From Meandrina meandrites (lineage: Eukaryota > Cnidaria > Anthozoa > Scleractinia > Meandrinidae): a DNA stretch of 64,000 nucleotides. Below, in pieces: positions 1-12,799 of this stretch. Position numbers and translations under genes: made by a program. The first letter of the stretch is position 1, and the number at the start of each line of letters is the position of its first letter. The notes under the pieces were generated by a model. That model was not told where the DNA came from. It was given only the letters and a program-made list of their open reading frames with translations, and did no database searches. Where the stretch lies: assembly GCA_963693305.1 (NCBI GenBank), contig OY855905.1, positions 26,651,937 through 26,715,936 on the forward strand, in the 5' to 3' direction.

Positions 1-3000
1 ATGTAGTGACTGATTGATTTCAAGTGTGATTGTTTCAACTGAGAACTAAATAAAATTTACGAGAATACTGTCAGTAACTCTTTAAAGGTCAAATAAACGA
101 AATTTCGACATTCTTTCTTTAGCGATTTTAAAGCAACCAAACGCTAGAAGAATTCATTCTTAAGTAAACTTAAGGCGAAATTTTGCTTTTTGAGCCTTAA
201 AGCGCGAACAATAGCAAAAACTACGAAGATTTCCGAAGACTTCACGAAAACGTTTCCAAAATGACCGCGCACTGAAATGGAAGGAATGGATCGAGCTTTG
301 AATTTTGTGACGTAATAGTTTTAGTTTACGGCTTTGTGATCAAAGAGACGATCGTTGTTTAAAGAGCGAATAATGTAAAGTTTGAGAGTTTCAGTCAGTC
401 TGAGTAATTCAAATAATTCTGAAAAGGATCTAAGCTTTTTTTAAACATTGTTGTTATATATTTTACTACATTGGAATCCAGTTTCAAAGATAAATAATTA
501 TCAAAGCACTGAGTAAAATTGTAAGCATTGTACGATATAGGAGATTTTCAAACACTGGATGGCGTATAAAAATCATCAGTCTGCTCAGCTTGATATAGAA
601 AAATTATTTTTGTTATATACCCCAAGTGAAATGCAGTTTTTTTTGGATTTGCACGTAATTGTTATCAGGACGTGTGCGGCTTGCATAGGATGTGGCCAAA
701 AGCCACATCCAAGATTGAATTCACTGTTTCCTTTCCGTACTCGAGAGTCACACAAAACACAAAAATAAATTTGTACTCAAAAATTTAACTTGAATGTAAG
801 GATATTTCTCAATGCAAATTTGAGACCGCAAAAGCATCACGCAGGGTAAAACTTTCAATGAATAAATTCGTGTCGTTTTATTTTTCAACTGAAGGAAAAT
901 TCAATGTTGAAATAAGTACAGAGCGTATTACACACTGTTCCTGTGGACATTGTGAGTTCTGTTTGTATTAGCTGTTTTTGGTCCATATTTATTTAGACTT
1001 TACATGTTATTTAGTGCTCGAAATTAACAGTTGTAAACCCCAGATAAATAAAACCTTTGAAGCATAATTTTATATGCGTCAAAAAGCACGTGCACGTGCA
1101 TAGAAGCAAATTATTTGACGAGGATATTGAACTAACGAATTCAAATTCTAATACTTGATCATGACCAGCCAAACCAACAAAGTGAAAGTGCTTATAATCA
1201 TAACAAATACTCTATCTAGCTCTAGGTAGAATAAGAAAGGTGCAAAATGCATACCTCTAACTTCCTTCGTTTAGCAAAAGCCGAACGGACAGGAGCTTTG
1301 AATTTGCTGGAAACTTAAACGTATCTACTTTCAACACCGCTTTAAGCAGTTTGGTGCTGCACAAAACACCATTATGTCCCATTATTGTGAGCTTCATCAC
1401 TGAAAGACTTTGAATTTCCCGCAATTTCACAGCACACCAATAATGACGTCACAGTTTTAAGTTCCGAAAATTTCTCAACAATTTTCCCGAGCACTCTACG
1501 ATTATGAAGGCCTAAAATAAGCATTTTTCAACTTGAAATTTCTCTGTTTTGCACAGTCCAATTACTTTGAAATTTCGGAATATGTTTATTTGGTTCTTAA
1601 TCAACAAGTTGGCTTAAAAAAAGAAAATTCGAAATTTTGGTTCATTTGACCTTTAAAATTTGATTCTGTGGCTTTTTTCCATTATTCCCTGAATACTTGT
1701 GTATATTTAGCAAAACGTTTTTTTCAACAGTCTTTTTATGGGTGTTATCCACTTTCACCCAATTGATTTTTGGTAATTGTTCTTGATTGCATGATATACT
1801 GTAGTTTGAATTTTGAGTTCCACTTTGCTATGCATGTCTGTGGTACGTGTAGTAGCTATACAGTGGCCCATGGGTACAAATTAACTACACTTAACTATTG
1901 TATTGCTTAGCACTTATCCTTTCAGCATGAATTAAAGAATGATAGATGGTGAAATTAATTTGTCCACGAAACAACAATTGGAGATTTTCTGAGCTAAGGA
2001 CTGTAGGGGGAGTTTATTCACGCATACTTGCACAAAATTAATTACGAATGACTGCAACAAGAAAAATTGTTGATTCATGGTTCTCTTCAGTAGTTCTTTA
2101 AGGAGGAAGGCATGTTTTAAATTTCAAATTTATTTTAAGGTATTTTTTTCTACTAAATTGGCATTAATTTGACAATGTGAATGTATTCAAATTAATTATT
2201 GATGAAATACAGAAAATAAAAAAGTCGATTCCACCTTGCTATTCAATAGTTCTATAGGATTATTTCCAAGAGATAAATGTCAAATGTCCAAAAGCAGCAT
2301 TAATCACCATTCTCTTGACAATGTGGAATTATTACAATTAATGATGAATACAAAATATAAAAATGGTTATCCCACTGTGGTATCCAATGTTTTTGTAGTG
2401 GGCATTGTTTCCGAGCTTTAAAGCTCTAAAAATGTATAGTGTTCAAAAGTTTCATTTTTTAAAGAGATTTTTTTATTTCGTCAAAATCTTCAGATTTTTT
2501 TGTTCAACTTTCTGCTAAAAGGATAAGTGTGTAAGGAATGGGATTAATAATTACTGTAAAATTTGTTGTCGCTATTATATTTGCCTAAGAATTGTTAATT
2601 GCCTAGAATTTTCAAAAACCCAAGAAAAACTTTACACCTCATTGCGGTTTTTATTAATTTTTAAGAAAATTCTATTTGAACGAATATGGGCCACTGTACT
2701 GTTAGTGTTTGAGACACAAGAAAATCACCACTGAAGAACATTGTCTGTTCTAAAATATTCTTAAACAAACAGAAAGACGCATTATTAACAAGGGTTTATA
2801 TCCCCTAAATATGGCAGCAATTAAATATTTGGTTTAAATTTGCAGATTGTCTGGAAATATTGCAAAATTCTTTTCAAATCAGCCAAACATTTGCATTTAT
2901 TCTCGAGTCGTGTTGTCAAAATCTCATTTGTAATGTGTCTTTGTGTTTAGTATCTCTTTCATTTTACTGTTGTATTTGTAAGGTACAAAATGTACTTAGT

Positions 3001-4730
3001 TGCTCAGATCATGTTTCTTTTTCGAGGCAAATATTTTTCAATGCCAAACAAAATTGTCATTGCCAGATAGGACGCCAAGGGGCGATTTAAACACTTGTGC
3101 GCGTTTCTTTATTGAATTAGCATTTGTTTTGCATACATGTTTAGATTTGATTGCGAGGGTTGTTTGTTTTATTTCAAGGAACAGAAATGGGTTAGAAAGC
3201 AAAATTACGGAAATTCGCGGCTTTTTCACGAAAATTAAGACGACTTTTTATCGCTGCTGCAAAGTTATATTTTTCTTAACTTCAAGGTTCGTAATTTGGC
3301 GCGACCTTGATGACAATGACAAAATCTGTTTGGCACCGTTTTCACGCGTATCGATTGTCTTGATTTTTGCGTTCACACTCTTACATAACGCTAATGTATA
3401 GGCGTTGCGTGACAGGTTTATCGCGAACTGTGAATATGGGAAGGGCAAAATTATTTTAAAACTCGACTTCTTGAGCAACCGAGTACAGTTTGTAACTTGT
3501 AAATGCTACAAATGCTAGCGCGAGGTTTGGGGCAGACATTGTTAGTTTCAGAGGTGGTGTTTGTAAAAGCAGAACTTGGTTTGATGTCCTGTTATGTTGC
3601 ATAATCTTTCATGCAACTAGTCTCGCAAAACCCTCGGAGGCGGCGTGACAAGTGCGTTGTGTGACACATTGTACTGTGTGGCATAAAGTGCAATGGACAA
3701 TTCTCTTGCGATACAGTTCGTTACAGTGGTTGAAGAAAGTCGGAACTTAGTTTTACTTTCTGCAACCGTTGAAGCGACTTGTTTTGTAAGACTTTTGTAC
3801 ATTGGGCTGTATGTTACAGAGTAATGTTTCGCGTATCTTGTCACGCCATTTTCGAGAAGATTTTGGGGCAAGTTGCGTGACAGATTACACAGTATAGCAG
3901 GGCTAAGTCATGACACAAGTGTTTACCTGTTAGTTATGGTGGATTGCTGGTAAAAACGACGACACAAAAACTGCCTCTTTGTCTCTTTATTTGCGTTTTA
4001 CTGTGTTTAAAAAAAATAAAAAATAAAATCTAGCCGATCTTGCCCCTGCTTTAGGGTTGCTTTCACTCTGCTCTTTGGTGAAGTGTTTCTTCTGTTCCTC
4101 TTTAATATTCCAACTTTGAAATCCTGGTTTGTTTATCTGATCCCCCATCTTTGATGACGACACTTGACGCACTTTAATGATATGGCCGTTTGCTCCCAAG
4201 TGGAGATGGCATAATGAGGGAGGTGAGAGTTTACTCTCCATGCCTCCTCGGTTTCACTCAACTACGTCATAATACCACACTCATTTGAATTTGGAATATT
4301 CATTAGTTTTGAGAGCCGTAATTAATATGCGAAAAGAATTAATGCCGAAAAAGTAAATTTAAAATGCGTGTTTTCAACAAATGTGTCAAGAAATTTCCGT
4401 CGGAAGGACCCTAAAAACTGAAGTGCTAAATTACAAATCATGCTCAGTACATATCCATGAATGTCAGGAAAAGAATTGAACGCAGAAAACCACTAATTTG
4501 ACTCCCCGACCAAACCTCCAGCCGACTGTCATCCCACAAACTTTACCAAAAGAACACAAGTCCTCTAAAACTCTCCCGTCAAAGCTGATACAAGTTGAGG
4601 AATTTTCTTTTGCTTAAGTTTAATAAGCATCGAAGAACTATTCGAAGAAATCGATGTTGAAATGTTTTGAGTGCAATTTTGAAGTAGGGAATATGAGAGC
4701 AAATCTTAATTAAATATTCAAGATTTTAAT
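1..4730. other. AT-rich non-coding stretch, no gene recognised
   Basis: No long reading frame and no recognisable protein segment on either strand; the small open frames have no protein-like composition. The motif GTTGCGTGACA occurs at 3404-3414 and 3872-3882 and again at 5819-5829, suggesting fragments of one repeat family. Otherwise nothing could be identified. Confidence 0.6.
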
Positions 4731-4802
4731 CGAGTGAAAATGCAAACACGATGGAATTTTGAAAGTTATTGTTATTTTCGACTTGAATAGCATCGAACAA
4801 GG

Positions 4803-4951
4803 CATCCTCGAGAACTCAGGGCAGTTAATCGGAGCGAGATGAAGTAAACCGAGCGGCAAAATCGGCGCGACGAAAGTTAACGACGCCCTGTTTTCGCTTC
4901 TCGGTTTCCTTCGTTTTGCTCCGATTAACTGCCTCTGGGTTTCCGAGGATG
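4803..4951. repeat. Palindromic MITE-like element, copy a
   Basis: Starts CATCCTCG and ends CGAGGATG. The left arm (CAGTTAATCGGAGCGAGA) pairs with the right arm (GCTCCGATTAACTGCC), so the whole 149 bp can fold into a hairpin. A second copy lies at 5041-5190 and shares flanking sequence (AGCATCGAACAA before it), so a unit of about 240 bp was duplicated in tandem. Confidence 0.75.
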
Positions 4952-5040
4952 ACTTAAATCGCCTAAAAATGCAGACACAATAGAATTTTGAAAGCTATTG
5001 TTATTGTTAGTTTTGATTTAAATAGCATCGAACAACGAGG

Positions 5041-5190
5041 CATCCTCGGGAATTTGGAGGCAGTTTATCGGAACGAGACGAAGTAAACCGAGCGGCAAAA
5101 TCGGCGCGACGAAAGTTAACGACGCGCTATTTTCGCCGCTCGATTCGCTTCGCTTCTCCCCGATTAACTGCCCCTGAGTTTCCGAGGATG
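5041..5190. repeat. Palindromic MITE-like element, copy b
   Basis: Same hairpin element as at 4803-4951, with the same core (AAACCGAGCGGCAAAATCGG) and the same orientation. The flanking A/T-rich sequence is also shared between the two, pointing to tandem duplication rather than two independent insertions. Confidence 0.75.
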
Positions 5191-5239
5191 GCAACGAAGT
5201 TAAACAAGTATTAGAAAATAAATGAAGAAAAAGCTAGGT

Positions 5240-5715
5240 TTAGTCTTTGTTTTGGATACAAGATAAACAATTGGCCTATAAATGAAAGGAAATCCAATTA
5301 AGATTTGAAGGTTTGGAAGAAACGATGGAAAATTGGCCAACGAAATGAAAGTCGAAATAATTATATGTTGGTTGAAAAATATAGTTATTGAGATGTTATT
5401 TAAAGTTTTGGAAGACAAGACAAACAATTGGTTTATAAAATCGAATAATATGTTGGTTGCAAAATAAAGCTATTGAGGTATGATTAAGAGTTTTGGAAGA
5501 CAAGATATACAATTGGCCTAGCAAATTGAAATCGAATTATATAGCTGGCTACAAAATAAAGATTTAAGCTTTAATTTAAAATTTTGGAAGACAAGGTTAG
5601 CAATTGGCTTAGAGATCAAAATCGAATAATATAATTATTTGTTTACAAAATAAAGTTTTTGAGGTTTAGTTAAGGTTTTGGAAGTGAAAGAAAACAATTG
5701 GCCAAATTGTCGTTA
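5240..5715. repeat. Degenerate ~90-bp tandem satellite, about 5 units
   Basis: A unit containing TTTTGGAAGACAAG, then ACAATTGGC, then AAAATCGAATAATAT and CAAAATAAAG recurs with a spacing of roughly 84-100 bp (unit anchors near 5306, 5405, 5490, 5582 and 5676). Units differ by many substitutions and small indels, so the array is old. Confidence 0.7.
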
Positions 5716-6356
5716 TGTCATATTGAATAAATGACGTTTAGTTTTCAAAAATCCTTCCGAAAGAAGCCTCCCTTGTAGCCGTTACTTGGATGGTCGCGCA
5801 ACACTGCTAGGAAGAAGCGTTGCGTGACAACTCATGTAACGCCTGCGCGGGAGACTTCTTTAGAATTTCTTCAGATTAACGCAACTAGCGTTAACCTGAA
5901 AACAACAATAATTGTAAAAAAAATTGGAATTTGAAATAATTGTAATGTTTTGTTTGACAAGGCATTAATCAATTTGAAAGTGTTTCAGTTTTATTAATAA
6001 ATGGCTAATTTGTTTTTGTGTTTTTTTTTTTGAAGAAAAAAATGAAATTTAAGTTTTATTATTAAGAAAGAAAATTCGTAAACAGGTATCAGCTTTTTCA
6101 GAAGAATCCCAGATGACTCAGCTCAATCTAGTGTCGCTTGTGAAATTCCAGTCGAGCCAGATTAGTGGCATTCTTTGTTCTAAACTAACCCTAACATCTA
6201 GGAAATGTACCGCCCATGACCTGCACTAAAGCACTCCTGTTTTACATCCTCCACAACGGAAGATTTCTAGATACATTCATTGAAAACAAACATCTTTGAA
6301 AGCCAATTGGAATAAAGGTGTGGTATTCTGACGCAGTTAAGTAAAACTGAAAAGAC

Positions 6357-6620
6357 ATGAAAAGCAAACCCTCACCTTCCTTGATTATGCCTTCTCCACT
6401 TGAGAGCAAACGACCAAATCATCAAAGTGTCCAAGTGCCTTCATCAAATATGAGCGGAACAGATAAACTCACCAGGGTTTCTCAGATGGAATACTGCAGA
6501 GGAACATCAGAAACACCCACCTCAGAGCAAGAGCTTCCACAACCCTGCAGGGGCATTGATCAGCTAGATGGAAATCTGACCAATTGTAATGTGTGTGGGT
6601 GTGTGGGCCATCTCAGTTCC
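6357..6620 (+). CDS. Candidate coding exon, unrecognised
   Basis: An open frame beginning with ATG encodes 88 residues of balanced composition rich in S, P, E and Q, ending with a short C-x2-C-x-C stretch (NCNVCGC). A possible acceptor (CTGACGCAG) lies just upstream, and GTGTGT near 6590 could be a donor. I recognise no domain and see no neighbouring exon, so this may be a chance frame. No function is proposed. Confidence 0.18.
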
Positions 6621-7624
6621 TGAAAATGATCTAAAATATTCTAAGTTCAGTGGAAAATTCAAAATTCACAGGAAAAATAAACAAGCTCATTAGCATGGTA
6701 AGAAAGGAAAAATACCCAAATGTTTGCCGCTAGAGGCTAGGGTAACCTAACATAAAAAGTAGTAAGCCAACTCTATTATACATTAAAATATCTAATATTA
6801 GGATTGCAAAACAAGAATTTCTCAGTAGAAAAAAATTACCCTTTGACGTGTACCTGAAAGAGAAATACAAAGAAAGAAACCCAGGGGCGGATCAAGGATT
6901 TTTCTTAGCAGAGGTGCACATATTTGTTTTTTCCATTTTTGCGGAATACCAGTTGTATAAGAAAGTCACCCAGTCATCTCAAGGGGGGGAGGTGGTGCAT
7001 ATCCCCTTCACCCTCCCACTAGATCCACCCTTGAACCCTTAGTAAAAAGAAATATCTCTCCAGTTTCATATATAGATTCTGAGAAGCTTACATGCAAGAC
7101 TAACTTGGAAAGGTTCAATTGCTTTCTTTTGTGCTAATGAGCTTGTTCTGGCACCTTTAAACAAAGTAGGCCAAACAAGTAATAAGAAAAAAGCTAAGTT
7201 CAGAAATTAGTATAATTATTTTGTATCAGGACTGATAAGTAAATTGAGCTTGTGAATCCTAGAGACTGGTATTGAGTTTGAAATTTCCCAATTAGACAAC
7301 TTAACTTGAATAGTTTTGCGGTTGAAAGTGTATAGTTTTAAGAAAGCCTTCTTTGTTTAAAGGTGAAAAAGTAATGTTGTTGTCTCAAGTACCATCATGC
7401 TTTTGATGTAATTTGAAAAAAAGTCTTGATTTTTGTAAATGTCAAAAAATATAGTAAAGAATGATGATATGGCCCTGCTCGAGAAAGTTGTTATTGGTGA
7501 GAATTGAACAGGCCGCAAGAGTTTTAAAGTATTAAAAGATGTAACAAAAGCCTAGAGCATGATGAACATTGAAACAACAATGTATCTTATTACAACATAA
7601 AATAATTGAAAAAAATTCTGAATA

Positions 7625-7761
7625 CAAGTTTCCTATTGAGCAGCTGCTTACCAAAAGCAAGGTAATTTAACTGAGTTTTGAATTGATATGGATAATAAAT
7701 CAGGATTGTAACAATGTAAATGACACTACATAATTATTTTAAACTGCTCAATAGGAACTTG
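7625..7761. repeat. Short inverted-repeat element (MITE-like)
   Basis: The arm CAAGTTTCCTATTGAGCAG at 7625-7643 is the reverse complement, bar one base, of CTGCTCAATAGGAACTTG at 7744-7761. The interior is AT-rich and non-coding. Confidence 0.6.
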
Positions 7762-7870
7762 GGCGAGAACGAAATTTCAAACTGAGATTTCATAAGCAAA
7801 TAAGTGGTGCCAGTTAAGATTAAAGGTGCTGACACACAGAGACATGTCAGAGTGACAGAGTGCACAGACA

Positions 7871-8046
7871 TGTCAGAGTGACATACGTAACAGGGGCAAA
7901 TTCACAACATGTACACACACAGTAAAATGTAACAGGACCACCTTGCAGCAACACGATGGCATGTGTCACTGCAACATGGCCCAGCTACATTTTACTGTGT
8001 GTGTACATGTTGTAATTTTGTCCCTGTTACATGTCGCTGTGACATA
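7871..8046. repeat. Inverted-repeat element with ~60-bp arms
   Basis: The left arm (7871-7932, containing ACATGTACACACACAGTAAA) is complementary to the right arm (7986-8046, containing TTTACTGTGTGTGTACATGT) with few mismatches, around a ~50-bp loop. A foldback/MITE structure with no coding capacity. Confidence 0.75.
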
Positions 8047-8952
8047 TCCATGCAATATGTTCCTTCATGTATCAGCACCATAAACCTCTCCTCATGTTTC
8101 TGTAGTTTTGGATTGATTTCTAATAAATTTCATGGTCTTCAATAAGAAACAATAAAAAAAAACAGTAAAAAAATCGAGCGATAAATGTGTACACCCAAAT
8201 GCCCGCACACGTTAAATATAAAGAAAATTTTAGTTAATTTAAGTTCCCCATGAGTTAGCCCAGTTTTTTAAAGAGTTTTTCTTCAAAACAAATTCAATTT
8301 TTAATGTGCACACCATGTCTGTACACATGGAAAAATATATTTTTAAATAATTATTGTTTTTTGCCAAAAAAATATTGAGGTTCTCTATGAAAATAATTTG
8401 CCAATATGGTAATCACGTTTCAGTTCAATTGTTTCAGTTCTGGATTTAATCAATGCTATATTAAAATTTCAGTCATTTAATGTAAATTTGTGACAATAAT
8501 GAAATTTTTCCTGAGCCCTTTTTAAAAAATGTAATAATTAAATATCTTACATTCATTTTAGTGGACTTGATAATTAAATTGAAGTAGGTGACAACTTCTA
8601 TTGGCAAAATGATTCCAGTGACCAGGATCATTAAAATAAATAGCAAACAACATTATGAAAGAATAAAATTTTGTTTCAAAATATTGACACCTCTAAAAAA
8701 TGTATGACAAAAATCAAGTCTAAAGATGCAGATAGAAAGGAACTTATAAGCAAACCACTTATTTGCAAATGAATGGCACCAACACACACACCCCACTGGC
8801 CAGCATAATACTACGTTCATTAGTAGTTACATGTGCCTCAAAGCAATGGAAACTAATAACTAAAGGTTATCTGTTAAAGATTTGAAACTGTAGCCTGTGA
8901 AGATTACAGGCCCATAATTGCTGTTTTAGTCAATAAAATGATTGAATGTTTG

Positions 8953-9127
<175 letters not shown>

Positions 9128-9462
9128 CAAATATTTTTTTCTCCCAAAACTCTGGAATTCCCTTTTTGTCAAAATAAAAACATATAAAAGACAGGATTCA
9201 AAAAGAAATCTGTATCATTTTGAGTACATGTAACTAGGTAATAAACAGGCTTGTATTGAAAAAAAAAATGTTTACCATGAGAAGTCAAAGAAGAACAAAT
9301 TTATGCAGAATAATCTAGTTTGTCACTTCATGGCAACCACTTGTCAATGATCAATCTGGTGTAACATAATTATATAAAAATATAAAATTAACTTATGTGC
9401 AAGTTCTTAATCATCCATAGCCTCAGTTTTCTGTCCTTGGTTTATGGTCCCCAGTCCTCCTC

Positions 9463-9830
9463 TTCTGCCCACTGTCCTGGGTCCACTGTCCACTGTCCTG
9501 AGTCCACTGTCCTGAGTCCACTGTCCTGGGTCCACTGTCCTGGGTCCACTGTCCTGAGTCCACTGTCCTGGGTCCACTGTCCTGAGTCCACTGTCCTGAG
9601 TCCACTGTCCTGGGTCCGCTGTCCTGAGTCCAGTGTCCTGAGTCCACTGTCCTGGGTCCACTGTCCCGAGTCCACTGTCCTGGGTCCGCTGTCCTGGGTC
9701 CGCTGTCCTGAGTCCACTGTCCTGAGTCCACTGTCCTGCGTCCACTGTCCTGAGTCCACTGTCCTGGGTCCACTGTCCTGATTCCACTGTCCTGAGTCCA
9801 CTGTCCTGAGTCCAGCATCTTCAGTCCACA
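9463..9830. repeat. 14-bp minisatellite
   Basis: About 25 head-to-tail units of CCACTGTCCTGAGT, the twelfth base being A or G, with occasional variants (CCGCTG, CCAGTG, CTGCGT). Because 14 is not a multiple of 3, all three minus frames stay open, which produces long but meaningless open frames. On the right it grades into less regular related sequence (GTCCACAATCCTGG, GTCCACGATCC) up to about 9860. Confidence 0.96.
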
Positions 9831-10114
9831 ATCCTGGTCTGTCCCTGGTCCACGATCCTTGGCTCCCAGCCCCAGGTCATGATTCCAATGCCCCCTGTCA
9901 AGATGCCTGAAAAAAAAAAAACATTTTCATTGTTAAGTATTTTGTACCTGGGATCTAACCTTGGAATGCTACATGTATGCCAGCAGAAGATAATAAACAA
10001 CCACTGCACAAGATTACACGAGCAACTTTTAATTTCTGGAATATCAATATGTTTGTTGGTTGCATTGTTGTCTCCTTGGGAGTGCCAGGCCCTGAGAAAA
10101 AGTCTCTTGTCCAC

Positions 10115-10325
10115 AAGGCCTGGTCACCTAATGTTTAGTGCACTGGGCTCTGGCTCAAGCCCTGACCAGGATCACTATGTTGTTTCTTGGGCAAGACACT
10201 TTACTCTCATAGTGCCTCTCTCCAACCCAGGTGTGAAATGGGTACCGGCAAATTTAATGCTGGGGGTAACCCTGCAAATTAATTGGACTAGCATCCCATC
10301 CAGGGGGAGCATGCTTTTAGCCAGG
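10115..10325 (+). mobile_element. SINE-like retroposon, partial
   Basis: Contains a Pol III B-box-like segment (GGCTCAAGCCC) followed by TTCTTGGGCAAGACACTTTA, a phrase typical of conserved SINE bodies in many aquatic animals, and then ATGGGTACCGGCAA and GCATCCCATCCAGGGGG. Ends are not sharply defined and no target duplication was found. Confidence 0.5.
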
Positions 10326-10339
10326 ATTAAAAAAGTGGG

Positions 10340-10420
10340 AGTCCAAAATTTTTATAAGGCGTGACTCTGTCCTCATAGGAGGGCCTGAGAAGCATGCAAG
10401 GTGTTTTTCTGCAGTTATGA
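10340..10420 (-). pseudogene. Exon-like relic, third copy of the 'EDRVT' unit
   Basis: Read on the minus strand, the sequence after a possible acceptor (TAACTGCAG) contains GAGGACAGAGTCAC and the peptide PSYEDRVTPYKN. This resembles the exon at 12403-12487 (KKEDRVTSTPERK). No clear donor is present, so it is probably a degenerate duplicate. Function unknown. Confidence 0.25.
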
Positions 10421-10542
10421 GTGTAAAGGTATCTAAAGATTCCCAAAATTGTTAAAAAAAAACTCTGTATACAGTTATTCATATTAATTTTCTCTGAAAA
10501 GTGGCTGTCCATAGGACTCCTGGACTCCCACCTGGCTAAAAG

Positions 10543-10987
10543 AGGGGGTGAATAGGGGTACGCAAATCCGCCGATCCGTGCTATTTTTTGGCCAAATCCG
10601 TCAATCCGCCACTATTTTCATTCAAATCCGAATCCGCATTAATTGAATAGTTCATGTGGTATAGTTTTACTGCAAGATCCTGCAACGAACGGTAGATGAT
10701 GTTTTTATGCCAATATTTTAACAAGTTTCATTTTATTGCTTGTTTGTGCAACAATTCCGTCAACATACCGTCGAAGACCGATTAAAGTGATCCGAACTTC
10801 GTTTTGGTTTTTTTTACAATCCGAACTTCCCGACATACAGAGTCCAGAATCCGGGCCAAAATTCTCAGCTAATCCGCGATCCGCTGTACTTTCGAAATCC
10901 GCGAATCCGCTCATTGTATCGCAAAAATCCGCAATCCGTGCGTATTTTAAGACCAAATCCGTCTATCCGCAAACCTATTCACCCCCC
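10543..10987. mobile_element. MITE-like element with GGGGGTGAATAGG ends
   Basis: Left end GGGGGTGAATAGG (10543-10555), right end CCTATTCACCCCC (10975-10987): exact inverted termini. The interior repeats AAATCCG/AATCCGC many times on the same strand near both ends. A G-run follows at about 11000. Confidence 0.7.
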
Positions 10988-11382
10988 TCCTAAAAGCCTG
11001 GGGGGGGGGGGGTAGAAATACTCCTAGCCGCTTCATGCTTCTGAAACTGGGATAAGCTCTGGCCTGATGGGCTGGGTGTTAGGTGGGCCCTGTTTGAGGT
11101 TGTTACAAGTTCTAAGGATGAACTCTTCCAAAATATACCATGATGATTTACACATACAGTGTTTATACAGTATGCAACGCATTCCAGAAGTGTAAGTCTC
11201 TGAAGTGGCAACAGGGTATGACCCAGAATTTAGACACCATGTGGTCTGACCTCTTGTAAGCAGTCATTTGCCATTAACACTAGGGACCATATAGGCTTGA
11301 CATTTCAGTTGGTCATATTACATGAGGTTCAACTGTACTTATTAAAGCATCATGGCAACATGAAAGAAATAAAATAACTCAC

Positions 11383-11466
11383 CATGTCCATCCAACATCT
11401 GGTACCCATATTTTCTTTCTCTATATGGAATGATGTGTCTGTCCTCATCCTAGTCAGGAATACAAA
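11383..11466 (-). pseudogene. Duplicated exon of the minus-strand gene, with an in-frame stop
   Basis: On the minus strand this encodes IPD, then a TAG (plus-strand 11450-11452), then DEDRHIIPYRERKYGYQMLD, and ends at a strong donor (CATG|GTGAGTT) identical in type to that of 12403-12487. The two segments are clearly paralogous (PERKQGYQALD versus RERKYGYQMLD). The stop suggests this copy is dead or skipped in splicing. A further related phrase (GACCTGAAAGAGGACAG) lies near 11690-11710. Confidence 0.35.
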
Positions 11467-12402
11467 GTGGTAGTTCAATAGTTAAACCACATTTGAAATA
11501 ACAGCATGTACACGTACAAGTAAGACTTGCACGTAGGAGTGGCCTAATGGCCTAATGACTTACCATCAATAACTTTCTCATTCACATTACATCTGGCTGG
11601 TAGTCTGTGCACCATTATTTTGGTCACATCGTTCTGTTGTAAGTTTGGTCTTGAACTTTTCATTTGGTTTGGTTTGTTTGTTTCTCTGTCTGTCCTCTTT
11701 CAGGTCCTTTAAGATGAGAAAGTAACTGTTTAATCTCATGATGTATGATATGTTCACAAGCATAATGCAAGCCATACGATTGAGAGTCAGCAGTTACTGA
11801 CAGTGCATAATACCTCAGTCTACAGCAGTAAACAGTGTCAGATGTAGTACCTCACCCCCACCACCACCCCCAACCCATGCCCCAGGGAGAGCAATATTCC
11901 CTAAAGTGGAATATATGGGGAGATCCCACCCAAAAAGGGGGCCTTTTTCAGCCTAGTGCTATAAAAACGGGTAGGGATTTCATTTGTTGGAGTACAGCCA
12001 ATGAGGTATATAAAAGGGCCTAAATTATCTTGAAAATTGACCCACCTAACAGTTGATTCATCTGTTAAGGGGTTATTCAAGCAAAAAGGTTAGAAAATAG
12101 ATGCAATATCCCTTCTGTAGGTATATGAAAGGGTTACCTTTTTCTATCAAAAGTGGTATTTTGAAAGGTTTGCCTTTTCTGTCAAAATATATTGGGTTAT
12201 AAAAGGTTAAGGGTTTGGACCTTGGAACAGAGCATCTCTGTGTAAAAATAGTTTTAGCCTCAGCCTCCCCCTCCCCACTGGCCCTGCCCCTTAGAGTGCC
12301 AGGGTCCCCTTCGTTGAGGCAGGTGCTATGCCTTCATTGTTTATAAGAGACTAAAAAGTAATTTTCATTGGCAGAAAAGAAAGAAATATTAAACTAACTC
12401 AC

Positions 12403-12487
12403 CACCTCTATCCAAAGCCTGATATCCCTGCTTTCTTTCTGGTGTGGATGTGACTCTGTCCTCCTTCTTGTCAGGAACATGCAGGTC
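12403..12487 (-). CDS. Probable coding exon of an unrecognised minus-strand gene
   Basis: An 85-bp exon bounded by an acceptor-like TTATCTTAAAG (minus strand) and a consensus donor G|GTGAGTT. The open frame reads DLHVPDKKEDRVTSTPERK, then QGYQALDRG; it is charged and hydrophilic. A paralogous copy with the same donor lies at 11383-11466 and a weaker one near 10340-10420, so the exon has been amplified in tandem. I do not recognise the domain. It probably belongs with the exons at 14862-15006 and 16452-16502, but phases were not fully reconciled. Confidence 0.35.
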
Positions 12488-12799
12488 CTTTAAGATAACA
12501 TAAATTTATACATGTAGTCTTAGTTCAATAGTTCAATTACATTTCAAGCATTACATTTTTAATTATACATGTAAGTTGCATCTGGGAATGGCAAAATGGC
12601 ATGTGTATTACATGACTGGATCTAGTGCATTTGGTGCATGCAGCATTGGATTGGAGATCCAGGGACAACAAACAAAAACAAAATGGTACTGTTGACAAAG
12701 CAAGAATACCAAAAAAGACTGCGTAAATGCTTGGATCATTGTCAACAAGTTGACAACACTTTGTGTGCACTCAAGTGATTGGCAAAGTTTTATTTTACA

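Larger units (their letters stand above)
5716..8950. other. Non-coding stretch with scattered inverted repeats
   Basis: Apart from the doubtful frame at 6357-6620, no protein-like frame is visible. Two inverted-repeat elements (7625-7761 and 7871-8046) are listed separately. The phrase 'aagcaaataagtggtgcc' near 7794 recurs inverted near 8750-8780, another sign of repeat debris. Confidence 0.5.

Noticed and set aside
9395..9831. Four overlapping ~130-codon frames on both strands
   Set aside because: Artefacts of the 14-bp minisatellite.
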